In this document: positions 1 through 6,639 of the stretch, in pieces
Layout of the letters: each line of letters begins with the position of its first letter
Numbering within the stretch: the first letter of the stretch is position 1
Assembly: GCA_012512865.1 (NCBI GenBank)
Contig: JAAZDH010000250.1
Span: forward strand, 1-12,334
DNA: 12,334 nt
Origin: Clostridiaceae bacterium
GTDB lineage: Bacteria > Bacillota > Clostridia > Acetivibrionales > DUMC01
Direction of reading: 5' to 3'
Program-made: the position numbers and the translations under genes
Notes under the pieces: model-generated
What the model was told of the DNA's origin: nothing
Seen by the model: the letters and a program-made list of their open reading frames with translations, nothing else
Databases searched by the model: none

Positions 1-1862
1 TCCCACCTGAGATTATGCAGGTCATCTCGATTGCTGTAATGCTTAATAATTTTATCGGCAAGTCCCGGTATTTCCTTTCCCGATACAGGCATTGTACAAA
101 ACTCCCTGATGGATGGCAGAAAATGCGCACCGTCCTGTGCCTGCTCATATTTTTCCAGCACGTAATTGCCGCTGTCATCCTTTTTATACGTAATGGCCGA
201 TGGAACGATGCTGCCGCCAACCATATCCAGTACGTTGCCGTAAAGCTTGTAGGTTGCACTGAAGGTGGTAACAAACACTTTTAATATCCCGTCCTCTTCA
301 TAGCTTCCGAAACTCTTTGATGCAACAACGGTAAATCCATCCCGGGGACGGGAGTTTTTCTCGATTTCAGCAGCATATACCTGTTTCTCTACAGGATCAT
401 CCCCATCATACTCGAAGTCCGGCAGTTTGATTTCCTGCCTGATTGACAGGGCCTTATACCATTCCTGCGGGCTGAGGCTTTCGTCGGTTACATTGTTTCG
501 AACTCCCAGGAGATCCTTGCACAGCAGCATCATGACATGCCCCCGAAGCCCATCGGCATTGCCATTTTCAAACTGTAACAGCACGTATTGGAGCGCTTCT
601 TCTCCTCCAAGCTTCTTAATAATTTCGTATTCCTCCTGGTGCGCCTGGATATAAACATGCGGGTCCGTAGCTTCCCCTGGTGAAGACATTATTATGGCAA
701 GATATTCCTCAACGAATTTTGCAATATCCTCATTTTTAAATTCATCATTTGCAAATTCACTTGAGGAACTTGTGATTTTCCCATCATTATTAATTTTATT
801 ATTATTATTATTATTAATCCACATATCATTGTTAATTTGATTGCCATCGCTAACACTAGATTTAGTATTAGATAAAGGGTTTACTGCCAATCCTATTCCA
901 ATTGCTGCCACAATAATAATTGAGAAAAATACTATCCAGAAGTTTGGCTTTTTGTAGTTCAGAACGTTTTTTATTCTCCCTTTTACATTACCCTCGCCAA
1001 ATGCAAGTAGACTTCCATCTAGAATATGCCTTCCGGCAGCAAGAGATAATAATGAATTAGCATACAGTTTTTTTATACCTGCATTCCCTGTATTCCCTGA
1101 ATTCATTATTTTTAATACTTTCTCGTCGCAAGATAGTTCCATATCCGCGCTCATTAACATAAACGCAGACCACGCGAGGGGATTAAACCAATGTATGGAC
1201 AATATTAAGAAAGCTAATGTTTTAATAATATGGTCTTTTCGATGAATATGGATCTGTTCATGCAATAAAATATGTCTTCTTTCTTCAACACCAAGTCCAG
1301 CCGGCAAATATATTTTCGGTCTCATAAGTCCAAGCACAAATGGAGTTTTCACGTTCCCTGCTTCAAAGATATTTTTCTCAATTAATCGTGAATCTTTCAG
1401 CTGCCTTTTCACTAGTAAAACAGATACAATACTATAAACAAGCAATGCTGCTATACCTAAAACCCAGATGTATGTCCCTATTCTTATGTAAACCTGGAGC
1501 GGAACTTGAGGTAAAAGCTGGAATGAATTGACACTTGCTCCGGTAGCCGGTGCAATTGCAGGAAGCGAGTTATTTGCAAATGAATCAACTGCTCCTGCTC
1601 CATTATAAACCTGCTGACTTTGCTGGTAGATTATTCTATGGATATCACGGGTAATTGGGATAACCTTCGTATTGCGCGGCATAAGGCTGAAGGTGCTTTC
1701 AAAGGAAAAAGGAATTAGAAGACGGAATGCAACCGCACACCATAAGATATAGGATATGAATTTTGGCGCTTTTTTAAGGAACAGCCTGACGAGCATTACA
1801 AAAAGGATTACATAGCTAGCCGTAATGCTCATATTTAAAATAGTAAGAAATAATTCACTCAT
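1..1862 (-). CDS. M56-family (BlaR1/MecR1-like) membrane metalloprotease sensor, C-terminus beyond window
   Basis: The frame is open from an ATG at 1862 to the window edge (620 codons visible). Seen: N-terminal hydrophobic segments near residues 10-29 and 38-55, another near 128-150, the zinc-protease motif HEQIH at 201-205, a downstream ELSCDE segment (242-247) typical of M56 peptidases, and a last membrane segment near 308-327. The start lies 2 nt after the stop of the BlaI-type repressor gene, so the two are co-transcribed. In the family, a membrane sensor perceives a ligand outside the cell and its cytosolic zinc protease leads to inactivation of the BlaI repressor. What follows the last helix is not a penicillin-binding-protein domain in the visible part: a poly-Asn linker (six Asn, 350-355) and then an acidic extracellular region with the segment FVEEYLAIIMSSP. 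The stimulus may therefore not be a beta-lactam. The family call is firm; the ligand is unknown. Confidence 0.9.
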   Translation of the reverse strand, partial: MSELFLTILNMSITASYVILFVMLVRLFLKKAPKFISYILWCAVAFRLLIPFSFESTFSLMPRNTKVIPITRDIHRIIYQQSQQVYNGAGAVDSFANNSLPAIAPATGASVNSFQLLPQVPLQVYIRIGTYIWVLGIAALLVYSIVSVLLVKRQLKDSRLIEKNIFEAGNVKTPFVLGLMRPKIYLPAGLGVEERRHILLHEQIHIHRKDHIIKTLAFLILSIHWFNPLAWSAFMLMSADMELSCDEKVLKIMNSGNTGNAGIKKLYANSLLSLAAGRHILDGSLLAFGEGNVKGRIKNVLNYKKPNFWIVFFSIIIVAAIGIGLAVNPLSNTKSSVSDGNQINNDMWINNNNNNKINNDGKITSSSSEFANDEFKNEDIAKFVEEYLAIIMSSPGEATDPHVYIQAHQEEYEIIKKLGGEEALQYVLLQFENGNADGLRGHVMMLLCKDLLGVRNNVTDESLSPQEWYKALSIRQEIKLPDFEYDGDDPVEKQVYAAEIEKNSRPRDGFTVVASKSFGSYEEDGILKVFVTTFSATYKLYGNVLDMVGGSIVPSAITYKKDDSGNYVLEKYEQAQDGAHFLPSIREFCTMPVSGKEIPGLADKIIKHYSNRDDLHNLRW

Positions 1863-1864
1863 AA

Positions 1865-2233
1865 CTATGCCTCCTTGTACTCGTCAATCAATCTTTTCAA
1901 TTCCTCGGCCTGGTTTTTGCTCAATTTTTTGCCGCTGATGAATGCTGTTAAAAATTTTATCAGGGAGCCCCCAAATGTATCCTCTACAAAACGTATGCTC
2001 TGGTTGGCATAGTATTCTTCCCTTGTTATTATAGATGAAACCACGGCATTCTCATTTCGGAAAATGCCCTTGTCACATAATTTTTTCAACACCGTATATG
2101 TTGTGGACTTTTTCCAGTTCATTTCCTTTTCACAAAGTTTTACAAGCTCACCGGAACCTATCGGCTCATTCCGCCAAACTAATTCCGCGAATTTTTCTTC
2201 GCTCCCTGTAAGCCTATACTCATTCAATTTCAT
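1865..2233 (-). CDS. BlaI/MecI/CopY-family winged-helix repressor
   Basis: A 122-residue protein starting MKLNEYRLTGSEEKFAELVW. It is a small winged-helix regulator of BlaI/MecI length (about 120-130 residues), with the diagnostic core KKSTTYTVLKKLCDKG in the recognition helix/wing region and a helical C-terminal dimerisation half. A longer frame opens at 2305, but the ATG at 2233 is preceded by AAGGAGG at ideal distance, and the upstream codons cover the promoter, so 2233 is the start chosen. It is the first gene of a pair with the M56 protease. By family logic it represses its own operon as a dimer until the protease triggers its cleavage or release. The two palindromes upstream fit that autoregulation. 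Targets elsewhere, such as a beta-lactamase or envelope genes, are not visible here. Confidence 0.92.
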   Translation of the reverse strand: MKLNEYRLTGSEEKFAELVWRNEPIGSGELVKLCEKEMNWKKSTTYTVLKKLCDKGIFRNENAVVSSIITREEYYANQSIRFVEDTFGGSLIKFLTAFISGKKLSKNQAEELKRLIDEYKEA

Positions 2234-2247
2234 GGAAATGCCTCCTT

Positions 2248-2266
2248 GGTCTATAAAATATCGACC
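2248..2266. promoter_or_regulatory. Candidate BlaI-type operator 2
   Basis: GGTCTATAAAATATCGACC is an 8-bp inverted repeat with one mismatch. It shares the GTCTATA half-site with operator 1. Its centre is 29 bp from that of operator 1, close to three helical turns, and it sits between the transcript start and the ribosome binding site. Confidence 0.6.
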
Positions 2267-2276
2267 CCACATCATC

Positions 2277-2305
2277 AGTCTATATCTTATAGACCAATAT
2301 GTCAA
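2277..2305 (-). promoter_or_regulatory. Sigma-A-type promoter of the BlaI/M56 operon
   Basis: On the minus strand a perfect -35 TTGACA (2305-2300) is followed by a 17-nt spacer and a -10 TAGACT (2282-2277, 4 of 6 consensus bases). This places the transcript start near 2270, about 37 nt upstream of the chosen ATG. A palindrome overlaps the spacer and -10. Confidence 0.7.
2278..2294. promoter_or_regulatory. Candidate BlaI-type operator 1
   Basis: GTCTATATCTTATAGAC is a perfect 7-bp inverted repeat around TCT. It lies over the promoter spacer and -10, where a bound repressor dimer would block RNA polymerase. The assignment to the adjacent BlaI-type protein is inferred from position. Confidence 0.65.
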
Positions 2306-2365
2306 TAAGTTTTTTAAAAAAATTTTCCGGTGTGATGCATTTTATGTTAGTGACCAGGAAAGTAG

Positions 2366-2878
2366 TTAGACAAAACTTATTATTTTAAACTTAAAAACAT
2401 CCAGTGGAACATGGAACTTGGTAACAGTTTCTTTAACAACTTTACCGAAAGCTTTGGTAAACTGTATGATAAGCTTCCGAAGCAACTCATTCACAGGGAT
2501 CCAAACCCAAGCAACATATTATTTGACGGTGATGCGGTAAGCGGGTTTATTGATTTTGACTTAAGTGAAATTAACGTACGCCTGTGGGATGCCTGCTACT
2601 GTGCAACCGGGATTTTGTCCGAAGCCAGTGACGAGGCATACGAAAAATGGCTGGACATACTCGGCGGGATTCTCAACGGTTATGACCTTGAAGGAAAGCT
2701 GGCGCAGGAAGAAAAACAGGCAGTGTATTACGTGATTTGCTCCATCCAGGTGATTTGCATTGCTTATTTTGAAAAACATGACATGTACAGGGAACTTGCA
2801 AAAACAAACCGCCAAATGCTGCAGTTCATTGTTCACAATAAGGAAAGAATCAAGAATATATTTAATACATCCGGGTAA
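2366..2878 (+). pseudogene. N-terminally truncated aminoglycoside/choline-kinase-like phosphotransferase
   Basis: The open frame runs from just after a TAG at 2363 to a TAA ending at 2878; the first ATG is at 2411. The visible part is the C-terminal lobe of an APH-type kinase: the catalytic-loop motif HRDPNPSN (HxDxxxxN, Brenner-type) followed by FIDFD, equivalent to the metal-binding DFG, and then a helical tail. Family members are normally about 300-350 residues, with an ATP-binding N-lobe before this loop; that lobe is missing. Family-like sequence (KNIQWN) seems to begin upstream of the ATG, and no ribosome binding site precedes the ATG. The 5' part was therefore probably deleted rather than the gene being naturally short. 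The substrate cannot be inferred. It follows the BlaI operon divergently, with no functional link visible. Confidence 0.75.
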
Positions 2879-2905
2879 CAAAATACATCCGTGCAGCAAA
2901 GAATT

Positions 2906-2949
2906 GGGGACGGTTCCATGCACTCCTTGAGAGCTGCAGGACCGTCCCC
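2906..2949. repeat. Inverted repeat GGGGACGGT / ACCGTCCCC
   Basis: A perfect 9-bp inverted repeat with a 26-nt loop lies between the phosphotransferase remnant and the end of the DUF438 gene. It could fold in either transcript, but no T-tract follows on either strand, so it is a poor terminator. The core GGGACGGTT recurs near 11153-11161 on the minus strand, which suggests a dispersed element. Confidence 0.6.
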
Positions 2950-2997
2950 TGCCATTCCTTGCCCTGACCCTTAACGGCTTGCCGCTGCTCTCTGCCG

Positions 2998-4236
2998 CTA
3001 CTCCTGGGACAACAGCCTCTTTTCTCCCGTGATTTCCTGTATTGGCTTTATATCCTGGGTTATTTCCACGGTACCCAGGTATTCGCCCGTTTCGCTCCTC
3101 ACGGCGTAATACCTGATAAACACAAATTTATCACCCATTTTTATCCAGAAGTCTTCATGCTCCCTCTTTCCTGACTTAAAACTTTCAACAATCTTTTCCA
3201 CGATGTGCACGCTTGCCGGCGGATGGCAGTTTTGAACCTTTCTGCCGATAACAGTCTTTGGCCGTGCAAAAATCCTGTCTTTCCCCTGGGTGAAGTATTT
3301 TACGGTATCGTCCCTGTCTACGAAAGTTATGTCCAGGGGCAAGGTATTCAGCATGCACTCTAATTCTTTCTGTGATAATACCCCGGAATCAAATTTTATA
3401 TATCCTTCATCGACAACCCCTTCTCCCCCGCTTTCAGCTTTAGCCTTCTCTTCCACGTTTACCCTTGCCGGTCTCCGCTTGCTTACCTGTTTTACAAGGC
3501 AGTATCCTATTTCGTCGCTTTCCTCAGCGATTTTAAGCCATTCATTTTCCGTGAGGGTGCCAAGCGCCATGGGGAATAATATGTTTTCCTCCTTAAAAGC
3601 CATTTCTATAACCCCGTTTATTGCTTCGTTGGCTTTTTCTATTAATTCATCCTTGTTTCCTGCATAGCTGGCAAGGATTTGCCTTACTTCCTTTATAGCA
3701 TCGCGTATTTCATCGTCCACGCCCCACATTACCTTCGGCGGAGCCGTAATGCCGTACTTCTCCAAGCAGGGGAACAGGAGGTTTTCTTTCCTGGAATAGT
3801 GCTTGTCTACTTCCCATAATAATGCAAAGTCATCGGCAAGCTGTTTTATATTTTCACTGGTATCTGCACCCTCCAGGTTTTCAATATGTATCTTGATCCT
3901 TTCTTCTACAAGTTTCTCAAGCTCCCTGTTTTCAAGCTTAAATGTATGAACAGGGTGCCCTGGAATATCTTCCGGCTTCTGCGGACGATGTATTTCTTCG
4001 ATGGAACCCTTAAATACTGCCGCATGTACATCACAAAGTCTCTGGATTTCTTCAACGGGCATACCCTCCATAATAAGAGCTTGCTCCATCTCGGCTATCT
4101 CACTGGGAGAAACCCCCTCAACCAGTTTCTCGAAGCGTGGTTTAACCTCTTCGACGCTCTTCCCGTCGTGCAGTTCCTTGATTAATTCCTTTAAAATCCT
4201 TTGCCTGTACTGTCGATTATTAATCATTTCACTCAT
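2998..4236 (-). CDS. DUF438 + hemerythrin-like + PAS domain protein
   Basis: A 412-residue soluble protein. The start at 4236 (MSEMINNRQYRQ) is chosen because AAAGGAGG lies 8 nt upstream; a frame opening at 4272 has no such signal. Domain order: DUF438 (about 15-85), hemerythrin-like helical bundle (about 92-230), a short charged linker, then PAS (about 290-400). Possible iron ligands in the bundle are His94 and His97 (HPVH), His147 with Glu151 (HYSRKE), and Glu216/217 (FKEEN). The PAS part carries the NCHPP segment (336-340) typical of DUF438 proteins. There is no kinase, cyclase or DNA-binding output domain, so it may act by protein contact or as an O2/NO/redox sensor or scavenger; this is inferred from hemerythrin chemistry, not shown. 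It diverges from mtaB across about 500 bp. Confidence 0.88.
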   Translation of the reverse strand: MSEMINNRQYRQRILKELIKELHDGKSVEEVKPRFEKLVEGVSPSEIAEMEQALIMEGMPVEEIQRLCDVHAAVFKGSIEEIHRPQKPEDIPGHPVHTFKLENRELEKLVEERIKIHIENLEGADTSENIKQLADDFALLWEVDKHYSRKENLLFPCLEKYGITAPPKVMWGVDDEIRDAIKEVRQILASYAGNKDELIEKANEAINGVIEMAFKEENILFPMALGTLTENEWLKIAEESDEIGYCLVKQVSKRRPARVNVEEKAKAESGGEGVVDEGYIKFDSGVLSQKELECMLNTLPLDITFVDRDDTVKYFTQGKDRIFARPKTVIGRKVQNCHPPASVHIVEKIVESFKSGKREHEDFWIKMGDKFVFIRYYAVRSETGEYLGTVEITQDIKPIQEITGEKRLLSQE

Positions 4237-4272
4237 CAATAGCGCCTCCTTTTCAATTAAACATTCATTCAA

Positions 4273-4609
4273 TTAAACTTGCATTCAAATTTAGCCTTCA
4301 CATGTTTATACACTTATAATGCCATCATATATTTGCCATTTACGTGAAGAATCAATACATCTCATCAATTCATGCTGCCATGTTTAAACTATATTTTTTA
4401 TATTTCACATGCCAAAATCCATAAATCCATGCTTGTGTTTATACTATTTATTACCCTTAATCGGTATAACGCAAACCTTTATTTTATGCAAATTTTATTT
4501 AACAAATCTTTGTAATTTTTTACGATTTTCCTGATTATTCTTTCGACTTTACCCCGGCCTGTTTCCCCGGTATAAATCAGGGGAAAGTATTTAACAGAAA
4601 GGATTCAAC
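4273..4609. other. AT-rich divergent intergenic region, no gene seen
   Basis: About 340 bp separate the DUF438 gene from the candidate peptide gene and mtaB. It is very AT-rich, with many stops in all frames, and must hold the divergent promoters, but no convincing -35/-10 pair could be assigned. No cobalamin riboswitch consensus is seen. The right end becomes G+C-richer and holds the hairpin listed separately. Confidence 0.6.
4562..4586 (+). promoter_or_regulatory. Inverted repeat upstream of the mtaB leader
   Basis: TTTCCCC (4562-4568) and GGGGAAA (4580-4586) form a perfect 7-bp inverted repeat around 11 nt. A direct repeat of CCCCGG (4552-4557, 4565-4570) overlaps its left arm. It ends 24 nt before the small peptide ATG. 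It may be an operator or a 5'-leader hairpin; its role is unknown. Confidence 0.4.
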
Positions 4610-4711
4610 ATGGGAAACCATGGTGGCCATGCTAGCCGCGGAAATCATGGAAGCCACGGGATCCGCAAAAAAAGTAGTAAAATGCGAAAATTTACAAGTC
4701 CCGGACACTAA
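4610..4711 (+). CDS. Candidate 33-residue His/Gly-rich peptide upstream of mtaB
   Basis: ATG at 4610 to TAA at 4709-4711, preceded by AGAAAGGA about 7 nt upstream. The first half repeats a Gly/His/Asn/Ser pattern (MGNHGGHASRGNHGSHG, with four His within residues 4-16); the second half is basic (IRKKSSKMRK); the last residue is another His. The codons are much richer in G+C than the flanking DNA, which argues for coding or a structured RNA rather than spacer. mtaB starts 61 nt downstream, so the two could share a transcript. The His/Gly pattern could bind a metal such as zinc, which MtaB needs, but this is speculation. It may instead be a leader peptide or chance. I do not recognise a family. 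Confidence 0.4.
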   Translation: MGNHGGHASRGNHGSHGIRKKSSKMRKFTSPGH

Positions 4712-4772
4712 ACTTTACATAACAATAAACCCACGGGGTGTTGTGCTGAATAGTTGAAAGGAGAGAGCAGCG

Positions 4773-6194
4773 ATGGCAAAGAAAATATTTAATGAAACTG
4801 CATATAATAGCGAGAAAAATTTCACATATGGTTTTGCCCCGAAGCCTGTTAGAACAAAAAACGGCCTTGTAATCGGCGGAGGGCTTATATATCCTGAAAT
4901 CAACTTCACCCTTCCCCCGATGAATATAAATGCTGAAACAATGCCTGAAATATTGAGAATTTACAAGGAAATAATAGATGGTGTATTAAAAAGGGCAAAA
5001 GAACTGTATGTTCCAGGGCTTATCGTGGAAGTTGAGGTTTTGCCGCCCATGACTTTTAACCCCGAATGGGCGATAGACGTGGTAAAAACCGTAAGATCAA
5101 CCATGTACGACTACGAAGCCAAGTACGAGCTTAAGAGCGCTATGAGGATAACACCTGTAGACATCAGGGAAGGCAAAGATGTTTCCCATATGTGGCATGG
5201 GAAACACTGGGACAAGATAATGCAAACATTCGAGGGCAGCGCCAGGGCCGGTGCTGATTTCCTGTCAATCGAATCGGTGGGCGGCAAGGAAATCCACGAT
5301 GATGCCATAATGTTCGGTGATATTGTAAAATCACTTTTTGCCCTGGGCATAGTTGGAGTAAGAGACATGTCAGTACTGTGGAAAGAAATCAACTCGATCG
5401 CAGCAGATACAGGCACTATTGCTGCAGGGGATACGGCATGCGGTTTCGGCAACACGGCCATGGTTCTTGCTGACAGGGGCTACGTTTCAAAGGTGTTTGC
5501 AGCAATTGTCAGGGTAATGACCGCCGTACGCAGCCTGGTGGCATACGAGGAAGGAGCGGTAGGACCCCACAAGGACTGCGGCTACGAGGGAGTATACATT
5601 AAAGCCATAACTGGAACCCCGATCTCCATGGAGGGGAAAAGCAGCGCCGTTGCACATTTAAGCCCTGTAGGAAATATTGCGGCAGCAGTGGCTGACCTGT
5701 GGAGCAACGAGTCGGTCCAGCACGTGAAGCTGCTTGGCGGAATGGCACCTACAATATCATTGGAGCAGCTCGTATATGATTGCAGGCTGATGAACACGGC
5801 AACAGGCAAGGGACAAGAATACAACCTCATTATAAAGGACTTGCTCACGGAGTCCGACAGCAAGTTTGACCCCCAGGCATACGTACTGCGGCCTGATTTC
5901 GTACTTAACATATCAAGGGAACTGGTAAAAGAAAGATCTCATTACAAGAGAACGAAAAAGGCAGCCCTTCTTGCAATCAACGGGCTAAGAAAAGCTATTG
6001 CAAGCGGGCAGCTCATCATAGACCAGCGGGATGCAGCCTGGCTTGACAACATGGAAAGAGAACTGGAAGCAACACCTGACGATGAACAGGAATTTGTACA
6101 TGAAATGGTCAAGAGCAACGACTCGGATAAGTTTGAACCACAAAAATATGATATTAAAGTAACACAAAAGGAAACCATAAGGAAAGCGGGATAA
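4773..6194 (+). CDS. mtaB: Methanol:corrinoid protein Co-methyltransferase, MtaB
   Basis: A 473-residue protein matching the length and course of MtaB (the Methanosarcina enzyme is about 460). MtaB transfers the methyl group of methanol to the Co(I) corrinoid on MtaC; it is a cytosolic Zn enzyme. The expected zinc ligands are visible: Glu167 in LSIESVGGKE, Cys223 in AGDTACGFGNTAM and Cys269 in GPHKDCGYE. The blocks RSLVAYEEGAVGP and LWSNESV are also family hallmarks. The ATG at 4773 has GAAAGGAGAG upstream. The C-terminal extension after FEPQKYD (454-460) is about 13 residues. Methanol-utilising acetogens normally carry mtaC (corrinoid protein) and mtaA or another methyl acceptor system next to mtaB; neither is in this window. 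The gene itself looks intact, so it may be an extra mtaB acting with an MtaC encoded elsewhere. Confidence 0.95.
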   Translation: MAKKIFNETAYNSEKNFTYGFAPKPVRTKNGLVIGGGLIYPEINFTLPPMNINAETMPEILRIYKEIIDGVLKRAKELYVPGLIVEVEVLPPMTFNPEWAIDVVKTVRSTMYDYEAKYELKSAMRITPVDIREGKDVSHMWHGKHWDKIMQTFEGSARAGADFLSIESVGGKEIHDDAIMFGDIVKSLFALGIVGVRDMSVLWKEINSIAADTGTIAAGDTACGFGNTAMVLADRGYVSKVFAAIVRVMTAVRSLVAYEEGAVGPHKDCGYEGVYIKAITGTPISMEGKSSAVAHLSPVGNIAAAVADLWSNESVQHVKLLGGMAPTISLEQLVYDCRLMNTATGKGQEYNLIIKDLLTESDSKFDPQAYVLRPDFVLNISRELVKERSHYKRTKKAALLAINGLRKAIASGQLIIDQRDAAWLDNMERELEATPDDEQEFVHEMVKSNDSDKFEPQKYDIKVTQKETIRKAG

Positions 6195-6199
6195 AAAAG

Positions 6200-6307
6200 C
6201 AGGATCTTGCCTCATTGCAGGAAGATGGTTTGATAGCGCTAAAGGGCCAACGGAGAATCATCATAAAAAACAGGCCGGAATTGGAAGAAATAAGTATCGA
6301 AGCATAA
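6200..6307 (+). pseudogene. C-terminal remnant of a Crp/Fnr-type regulator
   Basis: Starting 5 nt after the mtaB stop, in another frame, 35 codons read QDLASLQEDGLIALKGQRR, then IIIKNRPELEEISIEA, then TAA. This is the pattern of the end of a Crp/Fnr winged helix: the tail of the recognition helix, the GLI turn, the basic wing, an IxIxN strand and a final leucine-rich helix. The sensor domain and the first HTH helices are absent. Further upstream the frame lies over the mtaB tail and looks unlike the family. The likely cause is a deletion fusing the end of mtaB to the end of a regulator gene. The call rests on pattern recognition only. Confidence 0.6.
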
Positions 6308-6570
6308 ATGAAAGAAATGTGCTGCAATTGGAAAACACAATTACTGCAGAATAAATGCAAGTAAAGTAATATAACTTAAAAAAGCAAGCATTAAAGAACA
6401 AAAACGCAATTAACATGCAAAAACAAACTAAGTAATGCACAACAACCTGAAGGTACAAGTATCGTGGAACAGGTGCAAGAAATTTACTATAAACGAAGGA
6501 ACAAGTTTAGAGGAACAACTGCAACAAATGTGCTGCAATTGGAAGAAACAAGTGTCGAAGAATAAATGAA
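6279..6570 (+). repeat. Degenerate tandem array containing a duplicated Crp-tail segment
   Basis: A 34-nt segment at 6279-6312 (end of the Crp-like remnant, its stop and following bases) recurs at 6537-6570 with three mismatches. A perfect 19-bp repeat AAATGTGCTGCAATTGGAA occurs at 6315-6333 and 6526-6544. Between them are weaker echoes (ACAAGTATCG, GGAACAAGT). The order suggests an eroded tandem array with a unit of roughly 45-50 nt. The stretch is A-rich and purine-rich, holds no convincing gene, and would form a long 3' untranslated region for mtaB before the terminator at 6598. Confidence 0.65.
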
Positions 6571-6597
6571 GCAAGCCTTAAGCTCTTTAATATAAAC

Positions 6598-6634
6598 AGC
6601 TCCCGGGTTTGGATTTGGAACCAGCCCGGGAGCT
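6598..6634 (+). terminator. Rho-independent terminator after mtaB
   Basis: AGCTCCCGGG (6598-6607) pairs perfectly with CCCGGGAGCT (6625-6634) around a 17-nt loop that may add one or two more pairs. TTTTACTTT follows on the plus strand. It terminates the mtaB transcript about 400 nt after the stop codon. On the minus strand the run after the stem is weaker, but it may also stop the converging metal operon. Confidence 0.85.
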
Positions 6635-6639
6635 TTTAC

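Noticed and set aside
2234..2305. N-terminal extension of the BlaI-type repressor to the ATG at 2305
   Set aside because: The extension would cover the promoter and both operators, and the only good ribosome binding site serves the ATG at 2233.
2561..2923. 120-codon minus-strand frame opposite the phosphotransferase remnant
   Set aside because: It mirrors the kinase catalytic region on the other strand, with no ribosome binding site and no recognisable family.
2906..2949. Rho-independent terminator shared by the phosphotransferase remnant and the DUF438 gene
   Set aside because: The stem is good, but the loop is 26 nt and no T-run follows on either strand.
4440..4772. Cobalamin riboswitch in front of mtaB
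   Set aside because: Some short strings (GGGGAAA, AAGCCAC) recall the B12 box, but the ordered conserved elements are missing, and the region is better read as a small peptide frame with a hairpin before it.
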